Shown here: piece after piece, positions 33,224 to 41,552 of the stretch
Layout: the number at the start of each line of letters is the position of its first letter
Position numbering within the stretch: the first letter of the stretch is position 1
NCBI GenBank assembly: GCA_016841675.1
Contig: JAENYQ010000004.1
Coordinates: 51,471 to 115,470 of the forward strand
Origin: Desulfotomaculum sp.
GTDB lineage: Bacteria; Bacillota; Desulfotomaculia; Desulfotomaculales; Desulfallaceae
DNA length: 64,000 nucleotides
Direction: 5' to 3'
Notes under the pieces: generated by a model
Told to the model about the DNA's origin: nothing
The model's database searches: none
The model's input: the letters and a program-made list of their open reading frames with translations, nothing else
Made by a program: the position numbers and the translations under genes

Positions 33224-34147
33224 TTAGCGAAACCAATCCACTGTTCGGCGCAGTCCGTTCTCCAAACTGAATTCTGGTTGGTATTTTAAAACCGACCGGG
33301 CTTTATTTATATCCGCCAGGGAATGTTTTACATCACCGGGCCGGGCGTCGGTATACTCAGCTTCAACGTTTTGCTCCGTAATCTTTTTAAGGAGCAACAA
33401 CAGTTCATTCAGTGTGACCCGACTTCCGCAGGCGATATTAAACACTTCGCCGGCGGTTCCCGGGGCCACGGCAGCAAGCATGTTGGCTTTTACCACATCA
33501 TCAACAAAAGTAAAGTCCCGGGACTGTTCCCCGTCACCGTGAACGATGGGCGGATTGCCTTCCAGCAGGGCTGTAATAAACCTGGGTATCACCGCGGCAT
33601 ACTGCGACCCGGGATTCTGATAAGGCCCAAAGACATTGAAATACCTTAATCCCACCGTTTCCAGGCCGTAAAGATCGTGGAATATGCGCCCGTAAACCTC
33701 CTTGGCCAGTTTTGAGGCCGCATAGGGGGACATGGGCCGGGTAGACATGGATTCATCTTTGGGCAATTGCCTGTTACTGCCGTAAACCGATGATGAGGAA
33801 GCATAGACCACACGCTTGACACCGCTGTCCCGTGCTGCCAGGAATACATTCAAAGTGCCCTCGACATTGACCCTGTTGGTGCTAAAAGGATCAGTCACCG
33901 ATCTGGGCACGGAAGGCAGGGCCGCCTGGTGAAAGATTATATCCATATCCTCTACCGCCCTGCATACATCTCTCTCATTACACAGGTCGCCAACAACAAG
34001 GTCGATTTTTTTTATTACCTGTTCAATATTTTCAAATTTTCCGGTACAGAAATTATCCAGCACCCGTACCTGGTGCTGTTCCTTGACCAGGAAATGCACC
34101 AGGTTGGCGCCGATAAAACCGGCCCCACCGGTAACCAGGCATCTCAA
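33224..34147 (-). CDS. UDP-GlcNAc/UDP-glucose C4-epimerase family SDR (WbpP/Gne-like)
   Basis: About 307 residues from a TTG at 34147 giving MRCLVTGGAGFIGANL; a GTG 9 bases upstream is possible. NAD-binding TGGAGFIG, active-site SSSSVYG and YAASK (YxxxK) are intact. Features ALPSVPRSVTDP and RYFNVFGPYQNPGSQYAAVIP match epimerases that accept N-acetylated sugars, such as WbpP and Gne. The reaction would be UDP-GlcNAc to UDP-GalNAc, or Glc to Gal. It is 12 bases before the second wzz gene's stop, so likely the same transcript. Confidence 0.9.
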   Translation of the reverse strand: MRCLVTGGAGFIGANLVHFLVKEQHQVRVLDNFCTGKFENIEQVIKKIDLVVGDLCNERDVCRAVEDMDIIFHQAALPSVPRSVTDPFSTNRVNVEGTLNVFLAARDSGVKRVVYASSSSVYGSNRQLPKDESMSTRPMSPYAASKLAKEVYGRIFHDLYGLETVGLRYFNVFGPYQNPGSQYAAVIPRFITALLEGNPPIVHGDGEQSRDFTFVDDVVKANMLAAVAPGTAGEVFNIACGSRVTLNELLLLLKKITEQNVEAEYTDARPGDVKHSLADINKARSVLKYQPEFSLENGLRRTVDWFR

Positions 34148-34169
34148 GCACTCCACCCCTTCAAAATAA

Positions 34170-34829
34170 TTAGTTGTTTAACTGGTTATCAGGATCATGC
34201 TGCACGGTTATGTCTGCCTGGTTGCATGTTTCTTCAACCTCAGACCGGATTGAAGCCCTAAAAAGCGCCACCCCTACAACCAGCAGGATTCCAATAATGC
34301 CCGCCATCAATATGTTGATCATATGGTTGGGCCACACCGGCTTTTGTGGTGGTGTAGCGGCGTCAATGACCTGGATGTTGTCTAAAATCAAAATTTCGGC
34401 TATTTTTTCAAACAATACCCTGGCTGTTTCATTAGCCAGCATAGCCGCCAGTGTTGGGTTTGAGCTTTCCACGGAAATGCGCAAAAACTCGGTATCACCA
34501 AGTGTTTCAACATTAATACTGCTCCTCAGAGCATCCACAGACAGTTTAAGATTGTTCTGTTTAATTATTTCTTCGTAAATAAGTGTACTTTTGGCCAGTT
34601 CTCTATAAGTTTTAACCAGTCTTTGGTTTAGGGTGATGGTGCCCATCCTTACTTCATAAGGCGTAGCATATTCAGGTTGTTTAAAAACCATCAACGTTGT
34701 AGATGCCCTGTATACCGGCTGAATAACATACATACTGATTATGGCACTAATGATCATCGCCAGGACAGGAACAATAAATAGTGCCAGTTTGACTTCGTTA
34801 AGTGATCTAGCAACTTCTTTCGCCCTCAC
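34170..34829 (-). CDS. Wzz/YveK-type chain-length determinant (second copy)
   Basis: About 219 residues from a GTG at 34829 with GGGGGGT six bases upstream. N-terminal helix at about 13-35, Wzz signature YRASTTLMVFKQPEYATPYEV, coiled-coil ectodomain, PPQKPVWPNHMINILMAGIIG with a second membrane helix, and a short cytoplasmic tail. It differs markedly from the first copy (10361), suggesting two different polymers or polymer lengths. No tyrosine kinase partner is visible. Confidence 0.9.
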   Translation of the reverse strand: MRAKEVARSLNEVKLALFIVPVLAMIISAIISMYVIQPVYRASTTLMVFKQPEYATPYEVRMGTITLNQRLVKTYRELAKSTLIYEEIIKQNNLKLSVDALRSSINVETLGDTEFLRISVESSNPTLAAMLANETARVLFEKIAEILILDNIQVIDAATPPQKPVWPNHMINILMAGIIGILLVVGVALFRASIRSEVEETCNQADITVQHDPDNQLNN

Positions 34830-34871
34830 GAGGTTACCCCCCAAGTTTATATTTCCAGGTTCTTAATTGCC

Positions 34872-35381
34872 TTATTCTTCTGGTAAAAACCTGAGATATC
34901 TTTTTACCACCCAGCCTGTTAAACCGGTTTCCGTTTTGATTCTGGCCCAATCAGCATCTATTGGGTCTTCCAGTACCGTCATGATTTGGCCGTATACCGT
35001 TGTTTCCAGCACCGGAGCGTTAATGTCGGCGGTATCCCGGATATTCAGGTTGTTAACAACAACCATCGCTTTTTTTTCCACTTCGGCTGGTTCGAGTATT
35101 TCTTCCGGCTCTCCCGCTGGAACCTGTTCGGGTAAATCTTCTTGAACCGGCTGAGGTTTTAACTCTTTTAAAATAATGTTGGGTGGTCTTGGTTGGTAAG
35201 CGTATTCCTGCATCTTTATAGAGGGCGTGTTAAGTAAAACCCAAACCGCTGCCGCAATGGAGCAGCACGTCAACACTAACCATACCTTGGCAGATGGTTT
35301 CTTCATTTCCATTTGCGCCACGCTAATGAAACAAAACATGCAGGTTATTATAACTAAACCCATGGTCATCCAGGACCACAT
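34872..35381 (-). CDS. SH3b-domain membrane protein
   Basis: About 169 residues from the ATG at 35381, preceded by GGGAGTG; earlier codons are unlikely. Two N-terminal membrane helices (about 1-20 and 33-50), a Pro/Glu-rich linker, and a C-terminal bacterial SH3 domain (NNLNIRDTADINAPVLETTVYG, GWVVKRYLRFL). SH3b domains bind cell-wall peptide or glycan. It probably tethers or senses the wall near the export machinery. It lies between the second wzz gene and a flippase gene. Confidence 0.83.
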   Translation of the reverse strand: MWSWMTMGLVIITCMFCFISVAQMEMKKPSAKVWLVLTCCSIAAAVWVLLNTPSIKMQEYAYQPRPPNIILKELKPQPVQEDLPEQVPAGEPEEILEPAEVEKKAMVVVNNLNIRDTADINAPVLETTVYGQIMTVLEDPIDADWARIKTETGLTGWVVKRYLRFLPEE

Positions 35382-35475
35382 TTTATAAACACTCCCGGTA
35401 CCCCCCCGGAACAAAAGAGGGGTATGTAAATTTTTCAACTTAAGCCAAACTTTTGGCTAAAACTCCTGTCTCATA

Positions 35476-37023
35476 TCATGATGAGGTGTCACGCATAAAG
35501 ATTCCACCAACCTTCCTTTTCACTAATAAAACCACTGCCCGGTCTTCCTCATCCAAACCCCATAAGTTTAATAGCCAATAAAAACCACCAAAAAGGATTA
35601 CAAAAGATATTGCCGCACTTAAAAAGCCGTCAGACAAAAATTTATTAATTAATAAAGCCAAGGCAGTAACAACAACAGCAATAACAAAAACTTTAATAAA
35701 TTTCCCGTTATAGGGAAATAGTCTGTAAAGAATATATACCTCAACCAACCGGACAAAATTATAAAGAAACATTGATATACCCAGCGTCAGCACGGCGCCA
35801 AAGACACCGTATTTGTTGATTAAGATAATATTACAGGCTACATTGATAAAAGCTAAAACCAGGTTATTAATTAAATGTAAATCTTGCCTGCCCATGATTA
35901 ACAGGTATTCAAGTGGCCCCGTACAAACACTTATAAACTGGGCCAGGCAGCATAAGATTAAAATATTCTTGCCTGTTGTGAATTCGGAGCCAAACAAACC
36001 CATGATTAACTCGGCGTTTAAAGTCATCCATAATACAACCGGTAAGGTTAATGCAACGGTCCAGTATGTAACCGTCTTAAAAAGAGCATTTAATTCCTCA
36101 AGTTTATGATCATGAAAATGGGCGGCTACAATGGGCGCAAATATCAGGTTAAGCGCCTGCATAAAAATTAAAATTTGGACTGCTACTTTACTCCCGGCGT
36201 TATAAATTCCTACATCACCGGTAAGCACCAGTTTACCCAAGATGACCTTGTCAATATTATTAATTAATAGCGGCAGCCATTTAGCCAGAAAAACAGGAAT
36301 TACAAAACGAAACAAATGCCTCGTTTCATAGACCGGCCTAATTCCCGGGCGAAATACCGGACTTGTTTTCAACATCGATACGGCGCTGAATATAAAAACC
36401 AAAAGCCAGGCCAGAACAAAGGCACCAATGGCATTACTAATGTTCGGCCCAACCAGAAATGTGGCGCCAAGAAAAACAATAAATATGACCGGATGCCAGA
36501 CATACTGGATTAATGTATAATCAGTAATACTTTGCACAGCCCGGGCGGAAGCGGCAGATATCATACCCAGGGCAAAAAATGGTACAGACAGGGCAAAATA
36601 CTTAATAACCGGAACCAATTCACTTTTATTGAAGAAATCCATTGCCAGATACGGTGCGGAATAGTAGATCATAATTGCTACAACTACGGCTGCCGCCGCA
36701 ACGAATATAACCGCCTGCTGCAACAAACCCTTTAACCTGGATTGGTCGTTTTCTGTTTTATACACCGCACCGTACTTGATAATACCTTCAGTCAGACCCA
36801 GTTGTGAAACCTGGCCGGCCATCGAAAAAAGGCTGAAACCCAACGCGAATAACCCGTATTTTTCCGCTCCTAAAGCTCTGCCAAGGATAACCTGGGTCAG
36901 GAACCGGACCACGCTGCTGATTATTGACCCGATAATAACTATGCCACCGTGGCGGGCAATCATAATGGAAGTTTTTTTAACTTGCTCAGCCCGGTCAACT
37001 TCTGACATTGGTCTCTTCCTCAA
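35476..37023 (-). CDS. Wzx-type polysaccharide flippase (first Wzx)
   Basis: A 515-residue MOP-superfamily membrane protein with about 14 helices. The start GGIVIIGSIISSVVRFLTQVILGRALGAEKYGLFALG and the internal repeat NNIDKVILGKLVLTGDVGIYNAGSK are typical of oligosaccharide flippases of Gram-positive and archaeal loci. It would move the undecaprenyl-linked repeat unit across the membrane. Distinct from the MurJ-type protein at 16429 and from the Wzx at 46967. Confidence 0.9.
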   Translation of the reverse strand: MRKRPMSEVDRAEQVKKTSIMIARHGGIVIIGSIISSVVRFLTQVILGRALGAEKYGLFALGFSLFSMAGQVSQLGLTEGIIKYGAVYKTENDQSRLKGLLQQAVIFVAAAAVVVAIMIYYSAPYLAMDFFNKSELVPVIKYFALSVPFFALGMISAASARAVQSITDYTLIQYVWHPVIFIVFLGATFLVGPNISNAIGAFVLAWLLVFIFSAVSMLKTSPVFRPGIRPVYETRHLFRFVIPVFLAKWLPLLINNIDKVILGKLVLTGDVGIYNAGSKVAVQILIFMQALNLIFAPIVAAHFHDHKLEELNALFKTVTYWTVALTLPVVLWMTLNAELIMGLFGSEFTTGKNILILCCLAQFISVCTGPLEYLLIMGRQDLHLINNLVLAFINVACNIILINKYGVFGAVLTLGISMFLYNFVRLVEVYILYRLFPYNGKFIKVFVIAVVVTALALLINKFLSDGFLSAAISFVILFGGFYWLLNLWGLDEEDRAVVLLVKRKVGGIFMRDTSS

Positions 37024-37095
37024 AGTTGTGTCGTGCCATTTCCTGTTATTTTATGTTTTATTTATAACAAGTGTTCCTGCCTCAAAAGTAACGAT

Positions 37096-37141
37096 AAAAA
37101 GAACTGCACTAATTTCCCAAACAAATTAGTGCAGTTCTTTT
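37096..37141. terminator. Strong terminator between flippase and deacetylase genes
   Basis: AAAAGAACTGCACTAATTT pairs perfectly with its complement across CCCAAAC. T-rich or A-rich tails flank both sides, so it can end the deacetylase transcript on the minus strand. Confidence 0.92.
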
Positions 37142-37197
37142 GTTTTAAATCCACTTTTTATTTTTACACAACCGGTGTTTTCAACCGGCTATTACTT

Positions 37198-38460
37198 TTA
37201 GTAACAGGCGTAGTTTACCCCTTCGCTGATGGTAACAACTTTCAAACCGCGTTTTTTAATTTCCTCAAATAAGTACTGCAATTTTTGCTGGTTAATCCCG
37301 TGATTCGCCGCCGCCTGATTGTCTTTCGCCACCGAATGGGTGTAAAAAATTAACCACCCGCCTTTAACAACAGTTTTATCTAGCAAATCATTAATTGAGG
37401 TATCATTAAAGCCGCCATCAAACATGAATCTTTCCAATTTGTACCTGTTGGCCGGGGGTATATTAACCACTTTTCCAAAACATGTCACTGCCGATTCGTA
37501 ATACTCACTTACAACCGGGTAAGGATCGGTATCAAACCAGAACGGATACGCAAAACTTGCATACCCAAGCTCATTTTTCTGCAACCACTCTTTTGAAAGT
37601 CCCAGTTGGTCCCTGATTTCGCGATCCCTTAGATCTTTAAAATGCAAGTGGTTTTTAGAATGGGAGCCGGTTTCCCAACCAGCCCCTTCCATTTCCCGTA
37701 GTTGCTCCAAATTGACCATACCCTTGGCTCCAACGTGCGGCGGCAACACGTAATTCACACCGGGGTAATTGTACTGCTGGTGCAGCGGAAAAGCATTTTC
37801 AAATACCGAAGCGGCCCCGTGGTCATAACATATGGTAACCATACCCTTGCCTTTCCCTGATTCATAAATTAAACGCACCAGGATCACTGCAGCTTCAGCC
37901 CTGGTTACGGGGTTCCAGGGCCTAAATGTTCCATCGGGATAGCCGGACATTAAACCATGGTCCTTGGATGCCCTGATATAACCGCGGAAAGAAGCCGGAA
38001 TATTAACCCCGTCATCATAACCGGTAGCAGTTGATTGCACAGGAATTTTCAGCGCCCGAATGATCAGTGTTGCCACTTCCGCTCTGGGGATTGGCTCCCC
38101 GGCCCTGAGCATGCCGTTTACGGATTCGCCAGGCACTAAAATCCCAGCCGCCACTGCAGTTTCAATTGCAGGATAAGACCAAGTATCACTGCTAACATCC
38201 TGGTAAGATGGCTGTACCGGACCGGATACAGGAATTTTTAATACTTGCACAAGACATTTAATAAATTCTTCCCGCGTCATGTTAGCTTCCGGACGAAAAC
38301 TACCATCAGGATAGCCACCAATAACCGAAGCGGTCTCTAGCTGCTTGATGTGACCCTCGGCCCAGTGCCCCTGTATATCATTTAAAGTCTGAGCCTCAGC
38401 AGCCGGAACACATAGAAGAACCCCGAAAAAAATTATCAGCAACCAGGTAAACCTTTTCAT
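37198..38460 (-). CDS. SLH-anchored polysaccharide deacetylase
   Basis: About 420 residues from the ATG at 38460, which has GGAGGGG upstream; earlier codons lack a site. Signal peptide at 1-24, three SLH domains at about 25-200 (IQGHWAEGHIKQL, GGYPDGSFRPEANMTREEF, GYPDGTFRPWNPVTRAEAA), then a NodB-type deacetylase. The first metal motif reads CYDHG (211-215) instead of TFDDG, replacing one metal-binding Asp by His; the second motif SHSKNH (266-271) is normal. It would de-N-acetylate wall or exopolysaccharide sugars while bound to the cell wall. Related roles: IcaB and PgaB. Confidence 0.87.
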   Translation of the reverse strand: MKRFTWLLIIFFGVLLCVPAAEAQTLNDIQGHWAEGHIKQLETASVIGGYPDGSFRPEANMTREEFIKCLVQVLKIPVSGPVQPSYQDVSSDTWSYPAIETAVAAGILVPGESVNGMLRAGEPIPRAEVATLIIRALKIPVQSTATGYDDGVNIPASFRGYIRASKDHGLMSGYPDGTFRPWNPVTRAEAAVILVRLIYESGKGKGMVTICYDHGAASVFENAFPLHQQYNYPGVNYVLPPHVGAKGMVNLEQLREMEGAGWETGSHSKNHLHFKDLRDREIRDQLGLSKEWLQKNELGYASFAYPFWFDTDPYPVVSEYYESAVTCFGKVVNIPPANRYKLERFMFDGGFNDTSINDLLDKTVVKGGWLIFYTHSVAKDNQAAANHGINQQKLQYLFEEIKKRGLKVVTISEGVNYACY

Positions 38461-38477
38461 CTTTCCCCTCCTTGCAA

Positions 38478-38569
38478 ATATCGTTACAAGTTTAATTATT
38501 AAACTATTTATATGAATCACAACTAAAATGTTATTACATATAATAATTTAGCCTGTTCATTAACGATAT
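38478..38569. promoter_or_regulatory. Divergent control region with inverted ATATCGTTA sites
   Basis: The 136-base gap between the divergent deacetylase and rhodanese genes contains ATATCGTTA at 38478-38486 and its exact complement TAACGATAT at 38561-38569, plus a perfect 17-bp palindrome AGTTTAATTATTAAACT at 38489-38505. A TATAAT-like box lies near 38540. The layout suits a shared operator for both genes; the regulator is unknown. Confidence 0.45.
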
Positions 38570-38596
38570 GTTTTTTTAAAGGAGGTTTTTGACTTA

Positions 38597-39523
38597 TTGA
38601 AATTTAAGAGAGCTTTAATTATTGGCATCACCTTAATCCTGTTGATATTTCTAATCTCGGGATGCAACCGGGCCGCGGAGATGGATAGTGCAAATATAAA
38701 AGCCGCCATTGAAAAAACCGAGGCCAAACCATATGCCCACCCGGAAAGTCTGGTCAGCGCGGAACAATTAAAGAGGCTGCTGGGTCAGCCAAACTTAACC
38801 ATTATTGACACCCGATCAAGGGATATTTATGAACAGGGTCACATACCGGGGGCAATTTGCTTTAATATTAAGTCCCTGTCTGACCCAAACCGACGGGGCA
38901 GATTTACTTCTCCCAAACTCCTCAGCCTGACGATTAGGGAATATGGAATTAACAGTACCGATCATATCGTAGTTTACAGTGACAATTACTCCCATGCCCG
39001 CTTGTGGTTTTTCCTGAATATGTATGGGTTAAATGTACAGATGCTGGATGGTGGAATTGATCAGTGGTTGGTTAATGGCTACGAAACCGCCGGGGGAAGA
39101 GAAAGAAGACCTTATCTTGGCAAGTTTAAGTTATCCGATGAACAATTAAAAGAACGGGCCATTATTGAAACTGCGGACGTTGCAGCAGCCTTGGAAAAAC
39201 CCGAAGAAAACGCTATCGTTGACGCCCGTTCGCCGGAAGAATACAGCGGTCGCGGCCATATTCCCGGGGCTGTCAACATTCCCTGGGATCAATTAATTAA
39301 AGAGGATCAGAAGTTTAAAACAACTGAAGATCTGGAAAAAATTTTTAGCGAACAGGAAGTCACCCCGGATAAGCGGGTTATTATCTACTCCGATAACGCA
39401 ACAAGGGCTTCTTATGTTTATTTTGTTCTTAATAAGCTGCTTGGATACAATAACGTGAAGGTTTACGACGGTTTTTACCTATATTGGGCCAGGGAAAAAC
39501 CACTATTGAAAGGAACAAATTAG
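38597..39523 (+). CDS. Lipoprotein with two rhodanese domains lacking catalytic cysteine
   Basis: A 308-residue protein starting at a TTG (38597) with AAAGGAGG upstream. A lipoprotein signal ends LISGC (Cys23). Two rhodanese domains follow at about 45-170 and 180-300 with normal fold markers (DTRSRDIYEQGHIPGA, DARSPEEYSGRGHIPGA). The active-site loops read VYSDNYSHAR and IYSDNATRAS, with Ser128 and Ser265 where Cys is required, so sulfurtransferase activity is not expected. It is similar in layout to the protein at 32149-33150 and would face the cell exterior. Function unknown; regulatory or binding role possible. Confidence 0.88.
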   Translation: MKFKRALIIGITLILLIFLISGCNRAAEMDSANIKAAIEKTEAKPYAHPESLVSAEQLKRLLGQPNLTIIDTRSRDIYEQGHIPGAICFNIKSLSDPNRRGRFTSPKLLSLTIREYGINSTDHIVVYSDNYSHARLWFFLNMYGLNVQMLDGGIDQWLVNGYETAGGRERRPYLGKFKLSDEQLKERAIIETADVAAALEKPEENAIVDARSPEEYSGRGHIPGAVNIPWDQLIKEDQKFKTTEDLEKIFSEQEVTPDKRVIIYSDNATRASYVYFVLNKLLGYNNVKVYDGFYLYWAREKPLLKGTN

Positions 39524-39538
39524 GTATCTCCATCCACC

Positions 39539-39576
39539 CGTGTAGAGCTAGGGCTTAGCACCCTGGCTTTTACACG
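39539..39576 (+). terminator. Imperfect hairpin after the rhodanese lipoprotein gene
   Basis: CCGTGTA with TACACGG, extended inward by AGC-TAGGG with CCCTG-GCT, about 15 bases after the stop. There is no long T run, so termination efficiency is uncertain. Confidence 0.5.
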
Positions 39577-39610
39577 GAGTACCATTAGCTGGCACGGGAC
39601 TGCGCAACTT

Positions 39611-39750
39611 TATCAATATTTCCTTTAAAAAACTTTTCACCCCTCTTCAGTGTCGATGGTAATCACCTTTGAAAAGACTCCATAATAATGGCCACAAGCG
39701 CTCAATGCGCGCTTGCTTGCTTTAAGCGCTCGCTATGTAAAGCAGATTCC
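39611..39750 (-). pseudogene. Decayed 3' end of a family 2 glycosyltransferase gene
   Basis: Read on the minus strand, these 140 bases match the last 45 codons of the glycosyltransferase gene at 51846-52850: conserved words PLLWSLFKGDYHRH and SFLK are readable. A one-base insertion near the left of the match and a TTA to TGA change just after GDYHRH break the frame, so it is not functional. It ends abruptly before cysC, suggesting truncation by insertion or rearrangement. DNA identity by eye is about 80-85 percent. Confidence 0.8.
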
Positions 39751-39811
39751 GCTTTTGGCTGGAAGATATATGGCCAGGTGTTTATAGAGTGCAAGAAAGA
39801 ATGGAAGTTAG

Positions 39812-40435
39812 GTGAATAATATAAATAATAAATTTGTGTCCCTTTTGTACAGCACTAAAATTACCAGGGAAGACCGGCATCGCTTGAATGGGCACAAGAG
39901 TTGTGTTCTCTGGTTCACGGGACTACCCGGTGCAGGCAAATCAACCTTGGCAGCGGAAGTAGAGAAAAAAATTTATCAGCGTCAAGTGCGCTCTTATGTG
40001 CTGGATGGGGATAATATTCGCCTGGGTTTGAATAACGACCTTGGCTTTAGTCCCCGTGACCGCCGGGAAAACATCCGCCGGGTGGGAGAAGTATCCAAAA
40101 TGTTTATGGATGCAGGACTGTTTGTATTAGTTTCATTTATCTCCCCCTATGAAAAGAAACGGGCATTGGTTCGCAGTTTGTTCAGACCGGGTGATTATGT
40201 AGAAATTCATGTTAAATGCTTGTTGGAGGTATGTGAACAGCGTGATCCCAAAGGATTGTATCGACAGGCCAGACTTGGAATGATTAAAAACTTTACGGGC
40301 CTTACCGCACCATACGAAACTCCCTTAAACCCTGAATTAACCATAGAAACAGATAAGCAAACCCCTGAAGCATGTACAAAACAAATCATCAGTTATTTAG
40401 AAGATAATGGCTATTTGATCAGCTGCTCGACATAA
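39812..40435 (+). CDS. cysC: Adenylylsulfate (APS) kinase
   Basis: A 207-residue APS kinase with P-loop GLPGAGKS (37-44), DGDNIRLGLNNDLGFS, the FISPYEKKR region and a normal C-terminus. It phosphorylates APS to PAPS, the donor for sulfotransferases. Start GTG at 39812 with GGAAG upstream. No ATP sulfurylase gene lies nearby, and cysC stands alone on the plus strand within a polysaccharide locus. Together with the sulfotransferase at 50977 this points to glycan sulfation rather than assimilation; a dissimilatory sulfate reducer would make APS with Sat. Confidence 0.95.
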   Translation: MNNINNKFVSLLYSTKITREDRHRLNGHKSCVLWFTGLPGAGKSTLAAEVEKKIYQRQVRSYVLDGDNIRLGLNNDLGFSPRDRRENIRRVGEVSKMFMDAGLFVLVSFISPYEKKRALVRSLFRPGDYVEIHVKCLLEVCEQRDPKGLYRQARLGMIKNFTGLTAPYETPLNPELTIETDKQTPEACTKQIISYLEDNGYLISCST

Positions 40436-40460
40436 AATTCAACGCCTTTTATTTCACCTT

Positions 40461-40500
40461 AATGCTTAGCCCTTGCCATATATGGTAAGGGCTAAGCATT
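40461..40500. terminator. Bidirectional terminator after cysC
   Basis: A 20-base stem AATGCTTAGCCCTTGCCATA with a single mismatch and no real loop, between cysC and the convergent methyltransferase gene. Confidence 0.85.
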
Positions 40501-40519
40501 TGCCAGTATAAAGCCAGCT

Positions 40520-41461
40520 TTATATTTCCAGTAAATCCTTAAGCGGGCGGGTAGTTCCCAATTCCAGGTCGTATATATTCAGGTGAGCGATTACACCAGT
40601 TCTGTCCGGACCGGATACATAATTCAGCCGCCCGGATATATCCCTCGAAATCCTAAACCTGCTAGATACGTATCCCTCTTTAGCGGAAAGCAACTTAAAT
40701 GGTTGTGACAAATCCTTACGTACGAAAAAAGCATTACATCCAGCACTGTTGCAACCGATAAAGCTATACCCCTTGCTGCCGGCCACCCTGCAAAGAGCCG
40801 GCAGGGAGCAGCCGTAATATAAATGGGAATAATGGGCATCCCCAATATAGAATTGAGGATCATAGGGGATAGTAACGGCATGGTCGGCCCCAAAAATACT
40901 GTTATACTCGCATACGACAATGCGCGGGTTAACCACATCTATGGCTTCCCAGACCCAATAATCGTTGCCGTCGATGTCAATGCTCAAAAGGCCAATATCA
41001 CCGCTGATACCCGCGCCAGTAATTATTTGGTTAATGTTGTCCCTGGTGATAAACCGGCAAACCGCAGTTAAATCGTATCGCCAGTAAAGGCGGTCGCTTT
41101 GTATTTGATCTACGTATCGGGGATTGCCTTCAATAACAATTCCCTTCCAATTATTATTAACCAAGAGAAATCTTGTGTTAGATTCCCTGTAGTTCCCAAC
41201 GCCGAATTCAATAAATACTTCGTTTTCAACATGAATTTTACTTAAAACATATTGTATGATGCCATCCTCTCCCCACTGGGAAAAGACCTTAAATTCAATT
41301 TCTTTTAAAGACCGTACGATGCTTGTCTGCTCTAATCTTTGTATATGCAGCCGAGCCAATAAAACAGAATTAGCTTCGGCTCGTTTTAAGTTTTCACTGC
41401 TTTGGTTAAAAAACCGGCCGAATAGCAAAGCGCAAAATTTATTAATCAGTTGATTGACCAC
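40520..41461 (-). CDS. FkbM-like SAM-dependent methyltransferase family protein
   Basis: A 313-residue protein. After an N-terminal helical region it has VFSQWGEDGIIQYVL, then EVFIEFGVGNYRESNTRFL and IVIEGNPRYVDQI, and DIGLLSIDIDGNDYWVWEAI, which fit the FkbM-type Rossmann fold that binds SAM. Such enzymes O-methylate sugars in exported glycans. The glycine-rich motif (FGVGNYRES) is somewhat unlike the canonical one, so methyl transfer is probable, not certain. The neighbours are cysC and a glycosyltransferase. Confidence 0.75.
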   Translation of the reverse strand: MVNQLINKFCALLFGRFFNQSSENLKRAEANSVLLARLHIQRLEQTSIVRSLKEIEFKVFSQWGEDGIIQYVLSKIHVENEVFIEFGVGNYRESNTRFLLVNNNWKGIVIEGNPRYVDQIQSDRLYWRYDLTAVCRFITRDNINQIITGAGISGDIGLLSIDIDGNDYWVWEAIDVVNPRIVVCEYNSIFGADHAVTIPYDPQFYIGDAHYSHLYYGCSLPALCRVAGSKGYSFIGCNSAGCNAFFVRKDLSQPFKLLSAKEGYVSSRFRISRDISGRLNYVSGPDRTGVIAHLNIYDLELGTTRPLKDLLEI

Positions 41462-41552
41462 GCTTATAAAACCAATAATATTTACCCCCCATACCCTGAC
41501 AGGGTCCTAAAATCGGCCCTCGCGCCGGAGCGCCGGTACCCGGCAAAATCAT

